A stretch of DNA of 20,771 bases, from NCBI GenBank assembly GCA_003149835.1, contig QAMX01000094.1, forward strand, positions 1 through 20,771. Reading direction: 5' to 3'. The notes under the pieces are model-generated. The model searched no databases and was not told the origin of the DNA. It worked only from the letters and a program-made list of their open reading frames with translations. This document shows, piece after piece, positions 15,104 to 20,771 of the stretch; position 1 is the stretch's first letter; every line of letters begins with the position of its first letter. Source of the stretch: Clostridiales bacterium (GTDB lineage: Bacteria; Bacillota; Clostridia; Oscillospirales; QAMX01). Made by a program: the position numbers and the translations under genes.

Positions 15104-16457
15104 CGGCGAAGTAACAGTCAATGTCATCACATATCGTATCGTCGTATGATAATGTTTGAATATACAGCAAAACATCCTGTATCTTACTACTACAGTAGCT
15201 CTTTTTTCTATCAAATGCAGAAAAGTGTTCATATGGGCAAGATACATTCAAACATATGGGATAAATAGGGCAATTCGAACAAAGCCTGACTACATCCGTA
15301 TTATTTGGACGATCAATCCATTGATTAAGTTTATCTTTTTCTATACCGGTATAAATGTTACCAACGACATTTTTTTCATCATCTAAACACACGGTGCATT
15401 TCATTAATTTTCCAAGGGGATCAATTACAATAGATGATGTCTTACCAGCATAACATACAGAAGCCTTTCCGCAAATAAAATCTTTAAAACTCGAAATAAA
15501 ATATTTTCTGTTGTTTTTATTTATTAAATTTGGCGGCAGGTTATTAAATGAAGAATTTATTAGGTTTTCTGTATTAAGCAAATCTTCCTTCAAATTTTCA
15601 TTGTTGTATGCAAATGCAATACGACAAACATGCTTAAAGCGGAAATCATGCAAAAACACCTTATCAATAAATTCCAAGTGTTCACTCAATGTGCTTGATA
15701 ACTTTTTTGTCATATTTGTCCTTATGACTATTTGAAACATCGTGCTTTTAATATTATCTCTTATATCAATAAGATTTTTTACGATTGTTTTGTACGTTGT
15801 GCCACCATTTACTAAATGTCGATATTTATCATGTGTGGATTGTAAGCCATCAATAGTTATTTGATATGTCCTTACATTACATTTGAGCAATTTTCTAAAT
15901 ACATCAACTGTTAATAGGTAACCGTTAGTTGTAATATCTGCTATATATGCCTTTCCCTCTCGTTTGCATAGTGACTGGAATTTTTCAGATAATCTAATAA
16001 TGGTATCGAGTTCAAGTAATGGTTCTCCACCAAACCATGAGATACTCAATGCTTTATAATTTGAAAGCATTTTCTCGACGTATTCAAAAACATCATTTTG
16101 AGTGTTTTCTTGCATAACTATATTGGGAAAGGTTTCATAGCAATACGAGCATCGAAAATTACAATTATATGTTGGCAGAAGAATAATGTTCAAAACATCT
16201 TTCGACCTGCACACTTTTTGATATAAATTTTCTGTTTCTATAGTTTCTTCTTCATTATTATCAACAAGAAATCCATTTTGTGCAAGATACTGATTAAGTC
16301 GATTGTTTTTTGAATGACCATCCAATGAATCTATCAGTAAGCTTTTATTTGTTGCGGAAGTCTTAATTAGTTTTTTGGTTAAACTGTTAAAAACCACAAA
16401 ATATCCATCATCTCTTTCAACTTTTAATATGTATTTAGACTTCATGATTTCTGCCAC
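15084..16457 (-). CDS. Radical SAM/SPASM peptide maturase, 457 aa (CcpM-like, copy 1)
   Basis: The 4Fe-4S/SAM motif is CNFRCSYC (Cys99, 103, 106), with SISWFGGEPLLEL (138-150), TTNGY (176-180) and TYQITIDG (197-204). The SPASM region has Cys335, 354, 357, 393, 396, 402, 407 and 422. The C-terminal tail adds Cys443 and 448. It is the paralogue of the 447-aa maturase; both flank the precursor and carrier genes, so they may each make a different bond on one peptide. Translation may start at GTG 16457, or more likely at ATG 16445 (MKSKYILK), which has AGGTGG 8 bases upstream. Both starts overlap the preceding gene, so coupling is expected. Its last codons form one arm of the inverted repeat around the precursor gene. 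Confidence 0.87.
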   Translation of the reverse strand: MAEIMKSKYILKVERDDGYFVVFNSLTKKLIKTSATNKSLLIDSLDGHSKNNRLNQYLAQNGFLVDNNEEETIETENLYQKVCRSKDVLNIILLPTYNCNFRCSYCYETFPNIVMQENTQNDVFEYVEKMLSNYKALSISWFGGEPLLELDTIIRLSEKFQSLCKREGKAYIADITTNGYLLTVDVFRKLLKCNVRTYQITIDGLQSTHDKYRHLVNGGTTYKTIVKNLIDIRDNIKSTMFQIVIRTNMTKKLSSTLSEHLEFIDKVFLHDFRFKHVCRIAFAYNNENLKEDLLNTENLINSSFNNLPPNLINKNNRKYFISSFKDFICGKASVCYAGKTSSIVIDPLGKLMKCTVCLDDEKNVVGNIYTGIEKDKLNQWIDRPNNTDVVRLCSNCPIYPICLNVSCPYEHFSAFDRKKSYCSSKIQDVLLYIQTLSYDDTICDDIDCYFADNNRET

Positions 16458-17457
16458 CTACCTTTATTGAATTCACCTTGCACCCCAAAATGCCAACATT
16501 TGGATTGTTATAGCTTTCATTCGATGCTGCAAAACACATTTTACAATTATTAATCAGTTCACAATTAAAACATGATTCTGTGTCATGAACATTTCTTTTT
16601 CGAATACTTTCCAGCATGTGAGAATCTGTCCAATACTCCTCTATTGAAGGATATTCTTCATAATAATGCAGGTGGGTACAAGGAGCGTATCGAAAATCTG
16701 TCGTAATATGGCACATTGTTCTTCCAGCTCCGCATCCACTAAATCGTGATTTGAGTTCCAATCCCAAATGCCAAGATAATTCAGGGAAACAATTTTCTAT
16801 AAATATTTTGATCGGTCCAGAATAATCACTAATTAATCTAACCAGTTCTTTAAAATCATCATCGCTCAATGGCGAATCTATTTCTCTCTTGTGAGTAAGC
16901 TTGTTTGAACCTATACTTATAAAAGTTGCACCTTTGGTTTCCAGTAAAGATACTAGGTTTGGCAAGTCAAGGATGTTGTCATGTCTTGCAACCCAGTGAA
17001 TACCAAACGGAATATCATTACTTTTAAGAATCGACATCGCTGAAATAGCATATTCAAATCCACATCTAGACAAGTTATTAATCGCTTTGTTTGATCCATT
17101 AAGCGACACACAATAATTAAAAAACGGGTTATGCAAGTATTTGATTATTTCATCTGTTAACCCATAGCCACTCGAAAAACAATTAACATGAATATTTATT
17201 TGTGACAAAAAGCCTAGCAATTCCTCTATGTGTTTGTACAAGAGAGGCTCCCCGCCATTCAAAACTATTTGCGTGGTGCCTCTATCTTTTGCATAAGAAA
17301 TTAGCGATTTTAAACGGTTTATGTCAGCATCTTCATCGGCCAATGACATTCTATAACATTGCGGACAATTAAACGGGCATCTATCGGTAATTTCAAGTTG
17401 TAAAATTTTAGGAAAAGGCAAACAATTATTATTAATAATTTGTGTAGCTATACTCAT
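16435..17457 (-). CDS. Radical SAM protein with SPASM-like C-terminus, 340 aa
   Basis: The SAM-cluster motif is CPFNCPQC (Cys27, 31, 34) only 27 residues from the start, followed by TQIVLNGGEPLL (62-73). The C-terminal part has Cys242, 249, 260, 296, 299, 305, 308 and 326, arranged like a SPASM or twitch domain. Unlike the two larger maturases it lacks the ~90-residue N-terminal extension, so it probably belongs to another subfamily and may do a different reaction. I chose ATG 17457, because AAGGAG lies 7 bases upstream. A GTG 39 bases further up continues the frame but has no ribosome site. It is the first gene of the operon and overlaps the next. Confidence 0.83.
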   Translation of the reverse strand: MSIATQIINNNCLPFPKILQLEITDRCPFNCPQCYRMSLADEDADINRLKSLISYAKDRGTTQIVLNGGEPLLYKHIEELLGFLSQINIHVNCFSSGYGLTDEIIKYLHNPFFNYCVSLNGSNKAINNLSRCGFEYAISAMSILKSNDIPFGIHWVARHDNILDLPNLVSLLETKGATFISIGSNKLTHKREIDSPLSDDDFKELVRLISDYSGPIKIFIENCFPELSWHLGLELKSRFSGCGAGRTMCHITTDFRYAPCTHLHYYEEYPSIEEYWTDSHMLESIRKRNVHDTESCFNCELINNCKMCFAASNESYNNPNVGILGCKVNSIKVGGRNHEV

Positions 17458-17527
17458 ACTTTTCTCCTTATTTATTGTAATTAACTTTATCTTCACTTAT
17501 AAGGAATTCATCTATACTGCACCTCAA

Positions 17528-17550
17528 ACACAAAAACAAATTATTTGTGT
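17528..17550 (-). promoter_or_regulatory. Hairpin in the operon leader
   Basis: ACACAAA (17528-17534) and TTTGTGT (17544-17550) form a 7-bp stem with a 9-nt loop. It lies in the untranslated leader between the terminator-like hairpin and the first gene. Weak on its own. Confidence 0.4.
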
Positions 17551-17571
17551 GATAAAAATCGTCACTTATTC

Positions 17572-17614
17572 AAAAAAGCACAAAAATCCCCCTTGTAGAA
17601 GAAATCTGTGCTTT
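17572..17614 (-). terminator. Terminator-like hairpin in the RiPP operon leader (possible attenuator)
   Basis: Read on the - strand, AAAGCACA (17614-17607) pairs with TGTGCTTT (17582-17575) across a 24-nt loop. The U-run extends to 17572, six U residues in total. It lies about 100 bases after the predicted transcription start and before the first gene, so it could attenuate the operon. A seven-codon frame, MKKEEYF then TAG, lies just upstream in the leader. The AT-rich stem makes it a weak terminator. Confidence 0.45.
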
Positions 17615-17721
17615 GTTTTATATATTGAATTTTCACTAATATTCGTTGTAAACTAAAAGTATTCCTCTTTTTTCATACGGCTCTAAATCCCTCTCAACTC
17701 AAATTCTATTTTAACAGTTAT

Positions 17722-17750
17722 ATTATATCACACTATCGAATGTTTGTCAA
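17722..17750 (-). promoter_or_regulatory. Perfect-consensus sigma-A promoter of the RiPP operon
   Basis: Read on the - strand: TTGACA (17750-17745), exactly 17 bases, TATAAT (17727-17722). Transcription would start near 17714, leaving a ~257-nt leader before the first gene. A 10-base direct repeat, TTTAACAGTT in + orientation, occurs at 17710-17719 (start-site region) and 17771-17780 (upstream of -35) and could be a regulator site. Confidence 0.88.
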
Positions 17751-17804
17751 GCGTGGATTCACAAATTGAGTTTAACAGTTTATAAGCAATAGCAAATTCT
17801 TTGC

Positions 17805-17948
17805 TTATGGCTTTACCGCAAAGATATTCTGCAAAAGCGGTGTTGTATCACGGATATACTTTTCTATGGTGTTTTGTGCCTTTTCCTCCATTCTCAAATG
17901 ATTTTCAAATTGACTCACTGTTTCTCTTGTTATTGTTTGTTCTTTCAT
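17805..17948 (-). pseudogene. Tyrosine-recombinase (integrase) N-terminal fragment, 47 codons
   Basis: After a strong GGAGGTAAGG ribosome site the frame reads MKEQTITRETVSQFENHL then RMEEKAQNTIEKYIRD. This pattern is typical of the N-terminal core-binding (SAM-like) domain of phage/ICE integrases. It stops after TTPLLQNIFAVKP, some 47 residues into a protein that should have 280-400, and no catalytic Arg-His-Arg-Tyr domain follows. An 8-bp hairpin (17782-17789 with 17801-17808) overlaps the stop. The RiPP operon promoter begins 55 bases beyond the break, so the operon probably landed in, or replaced, the rest of the integrase gene. Confidence 0.68.
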
Positions 17949-18067
17949 TCTTCCTTACCTCCGAGTAGTTATAGTTTACCCGAAAAGTACGATTTGATAA
18001 TTTGTCGGTTTCATTGTAAAAAATCGAACCCATATAAGTCGAATGTACCGGTTTTTGACATAAAGAC

Positions 18068-18115
18068 AGCCCTGTTGGGTTAGCAGTAAAATCTGCTTTC
18101 CTAACAGGGCTTTTT
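18068..18115 (+). terminator. Long hairpin with T-tract
   Basis: AGCCCTGTTGGG pairs with CCTAACAGGGCT, and the stem continues inward as AGCAG/CTGCT after two T-T mismatches (about 17 pairs plus loop TAAAAT). The + strand exit is TTTTT. On the - strand the exit is GTCTTTAT, a poorer U-tract. Either it terminates + strand transcripts or serves as an imperfect terminator for the sigma gene. Confidence 0.7.
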
Positions 18116-18120
18116 CCATT

Positions 18121-18143
18121 TTGTGCAGGCGGTATCTGCACAA
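18121..18143. repeat. 8-bp inverted repeat downstream of the truncated sigma gene
   Basis: TTGTGCAG and CTGCACAA are separated by 7 bases, with T-rich sequence on both sides (ATTT / TTTT). It could be a weak bidirectional terminator 19 bases past the sigma gene stop. Confidence 0.5.
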
Positions 18144-18161
18144 TTTTCTATTGTCAATCGG

Positions 18162-18872
18162 CTATAAATCCTTTAGCTTTTCTTTCATTTTTGCGAGTGC
18201 TCTTCGGTAGGTCTTATCGGCAGTATCGGGTGAAGCAAGTCCATGATCTAAAGCAATATCAATAAAGGCTTCTTTTGGCACGGGTATCCTTTTCGGGTTG
18301 CCATCTTCGTCTAAATCGTCTTTATCGTAATAATGGGTGGCGTAGCACTCCATACAAAAGCCGAGATGTGCAGATAACATTCGCTTTTCACGGTAATTAA
18401 GACTTTCAAAGGCTTCCATAACCTTTTCGGCTCGTTCCATTTTGAAAAATAGCTTTTCTGTATCAGATGTGCCGTCTGCGGCGATTTCCTCTCTGCTCTC
18501 CTCACTGTCCTCGTCAGCATATTGGCGGTAGAAATCAATAAACTGTGTGTTGCGTATTCCTGCGGCAATAAGTTCTTTTATCAGTTCAGGTTTTTCCAGA
18601 AGCTCGGCAGAAATCCTTTGAATAGTGGCATCGTCTGTCCTTTGCCCGTATTCACGGTAAAGCCGCATTACCTTTCTCAGCCGCAAGTATTCATCACCGC
18701 TTTGCACAGTCAGTCCCCGCATAGTGCGGATATAATCATGTACCTCACGCATTGCGGCGTATTCCTTAAAGACTACAAAGGGAACATTATGAGATAGGTC
18801 ATATTCCATTAGTGCCTTATACATTCCCGTAATATATGCCTGCTTAATATCAAGAAAATGCCCATATGAAAT
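18162..18872 (-). pseudogene. Sigma-70-like protein of a mobile element, N-terminally truncated
   Basis: The frame reads FLDIKQAYITGMYKALMEYD, then VPFVVFKEYAAMREVHDYIRTMRG. This is the sigma region 2 pattern (DLxQxxYxGxYKAxxxYDxxxGVPF...MREVHDYIR). The C-terminal part, with AFIDIALDHGLASPDTADKTYRRALAKM, resembles the region-4-like end of the sigma-like proteins I associate with clostridial integrative elements. The open frame extends 16 codons above the first ATG (18824), with sigma-like residues (DIKQAYITG), then meets a stop at 18873-18875. The start of region 2 and everything before it is missing. ATG 18824 has no ribosome site. The gene therefore appears cut at about 18850-18875, close to the island's right edge. 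GC content is higher than in the RiPP operon, so this element has a different origin from the biosynthetic genes. Confidence 0.7.
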
Positions 18873-19100
18873 TTAATATGTGTGATTCAGATAAGTGTAG
18901 AGAAACCTATACGTTTTAGCTATTTCTATATTTGGTAAATATCGTATTTTTATTTTGTTTCTGGTTTTCTCTGTCTCGTTTTTCGCCTTATATACAGCCC
19001 GTTTCCAACACATCTTCTCTCTTTGCCGCTCGCCCGTCTATCAAATTTCCGCTGTCGGCGTTATTTTTTCCGCCGTCTATTTTTTTAATTTTTCGACATA
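18873..19100. other. AT-rich junction region
   Basis: No gene is supported here. The sequence changes from the island remnant to the GC-rich flank, and the true right edge of the insertion probably lies within it. I could not identify a direct repeat (attachment site) matching the left side by eye. Confidence 0.4.
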
Positions 19101-19136
19101 AAAAGACAGGGCGCGGCATAAAATACCGCGCCCTGT
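19101..19136 (-). terminator. Rho-independent terminator of the solute-binding protein gene
   Basis: ACAGGGCGCGG and CCGCGCCCTGT form a perfect 11-bp stem around a 9-nt AT loop. In the - direction it is followed by CTTTTTAT. It lies 38 bases after the stop codon. Confidence 0.92.
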
Positions 19137-19174
19137 AAAAATGCATCAATTTGCCGAATCGCTTCGACCGAAAC

Positions 19175-20626
19175 TCACTGTTCAAAGAACGCGTCGAGCG
19201 CCGCGTTGATCGACGCCGCATATTCTTCAACAGCCTGCTTCGGCGTCTTGCCGTCGTAGGAAACGCCGCCGATAATATCGCCGATCAGGTCGTTGGCGTC
19301 CGGACACACGGTGCTGATTTTCACCGTGAAATTCGGAATGATATACTCGGCCATCATTTCCTTGTCCTCTTCGGTGCGGCAGCGGCCGTCGTCGAGGATG
19401 TTTAGGTAGGATTCGGTGTCGTTGAGGATCAGAGCCCACTCATTGAGGATCGGAACAACCTTGTCGAGATCATGGTTCGTCGACTGGATGATAAATGCGT
19501 CCAGATTGTTGTGCATGGAGCAGTATTCCGTCGCATCCGGACCCTTCGGCATCGGGATGATACCGTAGTCGTGCTCGGAATTGTAGATGATCTCGCCGGC
19601 GCCGTTGATGTGGCCCATGCCCGCCCAGTTAAAGGTAACCGTGCCGTTGGCAAAGGCCTCGCGAGCCGCTCCCGAAGACTCCGCCTCCATGCGCGTGCCG
19701 TCGCCGTAGTTCATGTCATACAGGAACTGCAAGGCGCGGATGCCCGGCTCGGTGTCAAGCAGAAGCCGCCACTTGCCGTCGACCTCGCCGATCGGCTGAA
19801 TGCCGTTCGTTGCAATCTCGTTGCCCCATGCGGTAGCGCCGGTGCCCCACGTGTCAGGCGTGCCGTCGCCGTTTGTATCCTTTGTTGTCTTCTTGGCAAT
19901 GTCACGATAAACGTCCCATGTCCACTTGCCGTCGCGGACGAGCTGATACATGTCGTCATAGCCCGCCGATTTGCAGAGTTCTTTGTTGAAGGTGATAAAA
20001 TAGCCGGTCTGCGCCATGACATATTCACTCGCTACGTTCAACGACCAAGGATGGCCGAACATCTCGCTGCACCGGACGGTCGTCTGATACCAACGGGTCT
20101 CGTCGGTATAATCCAGACCCTCATTGACAAGGCGCGGATCGTCCAACGGCAGAATGGCATTGGCCTTTGCCGCCGGCCAGAACTTGTTCTGACGCGCCCA
20201 CAACAGGTCAAAAAGCTTTGTGCCGCCCATCGAAGCGGCGAGCAGCTGCTCAAGCATATCGCCCGGGAGATACTCGTCCTCGATTGTAACATCAAGGCGA
20301 TCCTCCAGATCGGCCAGCTGATCCGCCAGCTCTTCCTCGCTCTGGCTCGCATAGGAACCGTCCTCTGCCATGGCCGGGAAAACGTCACCGTTGTTGGCAA
20401 TCGTCAGCTCATAGCCCTTGAGCTTCGAATAATCGACGGTGGTTTCAGCAGGAGTGGTCTCCGACGCCGGCGTCGTTGCCTCGCTGCTTGTGTCGGTCGC
20501 TTTAGACGTGCCGTCTGTTCCGGCCATCGTGGTTTCCGGCTTATCGTCGCCGCCGCAGGCGGCAAACAGCGCCATAACCATCACAGCCGCGAGCAGCAGT
20601 GCCAGGAGCCTTGAACGCGTTTTCAT
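19175..20626 (-). CDS. ABC transporter extracellular solute-binding lipoprotein, 483 aa
   Basis: The N-terminus is a lipoprotein signal: basic start, Leu/Ala-rich helix, and lipobox LFAAC with Cys24 as the lipidated residue. Residues 25-66 form a Ser/Thr/Ala/Glu-rich linker typical of anchored Firmicute binding proteins. The mature domain has the pattern of family 1 sugar-binding proteins, including GYFITFNKELCKSAGYDD (208-225), WTWDVYRDIAKK (236-247) and a late AFANGTVTFNWAGMGHI block. A calcium-loop-like DTNGDGTPDTWG (250-261) is also common in these. It would capture a sugar or oligosaccharide outside the cell and pass it to an ABC permease, presumably encoded beyond the window. ATG has GGAGGG upstream, and it has its own promoter and terminator. 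The actual ligand cannot be read from sequence. Confidence 0.88.
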   Translation of the reverse strand: MKTRSRLLALLLAAVMVMALFAACGGDDKPETTMAGTDGTSKATDTSSEATTPASETTPAETTVDYSKLKGYELTIANNGDVFPAMAEDGSYASQSEEELADQLADLEDRLDVTIEDEYLPGDMLEQLLAASMGGTKLFDLLWARQNKFWPAAKANAILPLDDPRLVNEGLDYTDETRWYQTTVRCSEMFGHPWSLNVASEYVMAQTGYFITFNKELCKSAGYDDMYQLVRDGKWTWDVYRDIAKKTTKDTNGDGTPDTWGTGATAWGNEIATNGIQPIGEVDGKWRLLLDTEPGIRALQFLYDMNYGDGTRMEAESSGAAREAFANGTVTFNWAGMGHINGAGEIIYNSEHDYGIIPMPKGPDATEYCSMHNNLDAFIIQSTNHDLDKVVPILNEWALILNDTESYLNILDDGRCRTEEDKEMMAEYIIPNFTVKISTVCPDANDLIGDIIGGVSYDGKTPKQAVEEYAASINAALDAFFEQ

Positions 20627-20718
20627 GTTACACCCTCCATTTTTTTACCCTCCGCACACCTGAAACGTCTCCCGTACATACACATTTTCGATATGCGTCA
20701 AGTATAAATTTGTCACGC

Positions 20719-20747
20719 ATTATACCACCTATCTATGTCGATATCAA
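20719..20747 (-). promoter_or_regulatory. Sigma-A promoter of the solute-binding protein gene
   Basis: Read on the - strand: TTGATA (20747-20742), 17 bases, TATAAT (20724-20719). It leaves an untranslated leader of about 85 bases. The palindromic ATCGATATATATACATTGATATCGA-type sequence around the -35 could be an operator, but this is not certain. Confidence 0.78.
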
Positions 20748-20771
20748 TGTATATATATCGATTATTTTTTT

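Larger units (their letters stand above)
17949..18161. other. Intergenic region between integrase fragment and truncated sigma gene
   Basis: This stretch holds two hairpins, described separately, and the integrase ribosome site. No convincing gene is seen. A 16-codon frame on the - strand (MSKTGTFDLYGFDFLQ) lacks a ribosome site. Confidence 0.4.

Noticed and set aside
17458..17496. GTG start 13 codons upstream of the 340-aa radical SAM protein
   Set aside because: No ribosome site precedes it, while ATG 17457 has AAGGAG at good spacing.
19472..20614. 380-codon + strand frame opposite the solute-binding protein
   Set aside because: Antisense shadow of a well-supported lipoprotein gene; composition is typical of reversed GC-rich codons.
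1..20771. CRISPR array, tRNA, rRNA or intact insertion sequence
   Set aside because: I saw no regularly spaced repeats, no tRNA/rRNA-like sequence and no complete transposase on either strand.

Overview
The window looks like a chromosomal segment of a Clostridia-type Firmicute, probably a gut Oscillospiraceae/Ruminococcaceae relative. This is inferred from GC-rich genes with Firmicute signals (GGAGG ribosome sites, consensus TTGACA/TATAAT promoters), a GH29-type fucosidase and a sugar-type solute-binding lipoprotein. An AT-rich island is inserted between two GC-rich flanks. No database was searched, so all family assignments come from reading motifs.

Left flank (1-4440, GC-rich, + strand): a secreted 919-aa von Willebrand A-domain protein with its terminator, then an alpha-L-fucosidase. 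From 4445 to 5610 there is a separately promoted unit of intermediate GC. It has a consensus promoter, a 21-codon leader peptide, an attenuator-like terminator, and a GNAT acetyltransferase fused to two helix-turn-helix segments. That last gene is broken by a 1-nt frameshift.

Island core (6110-17750, about one-third GC, all - strand): one apparent operon for a ribosomally made, post-translationally modified peptide (RiPP). In transcription order it runs: a perfect-consensus promoter (17750-17722); a ~260-nt leader with terminator-like hairpins; a 340-aa radical SAM/SPASM protein; a 457-aa radical SAM/SPASM maturase; a 33-aa Cys-rich precursor peptide (14959-15060, GTG start, easily missed); an acyl-carrier-like protein with 30-residue repeats; a second, paralogous 447-aa SPASM maturase; a subtilisin-like protease fused to a P-loop domain; a BtrH/C39-fold-like protein; and two ABC exporter half-transporters. 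The set resembles the clostridial Cys-rich-peptide (CcpM) maturation systems as I remember them. The working model is that the radical SAM enzymes modify the peptide, the carrier and BtrH-like proteins perhaps add an acyl group, the intracellular S8 protease removes the leader, and the ABC pair exports the product.

The precursor gene lies exactly between the arms of an 18-bp perfect inverted repeat. One arm is the last codons of the maturase gene and the other lies downstream of the precursor.

Right edge (17805-18872): remnants of a mobile element, namely a 47-codon tyrosine-recombinase N-terminal fragment and an N-terminally truncated sigma-70-like gene. They suggest the island arrived with, or in, a decayed integrative element. 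Right flank (19100-20771, GC-rich, - strand): an ABC solute-binding lipoprotein with a clear promoter and terminator.
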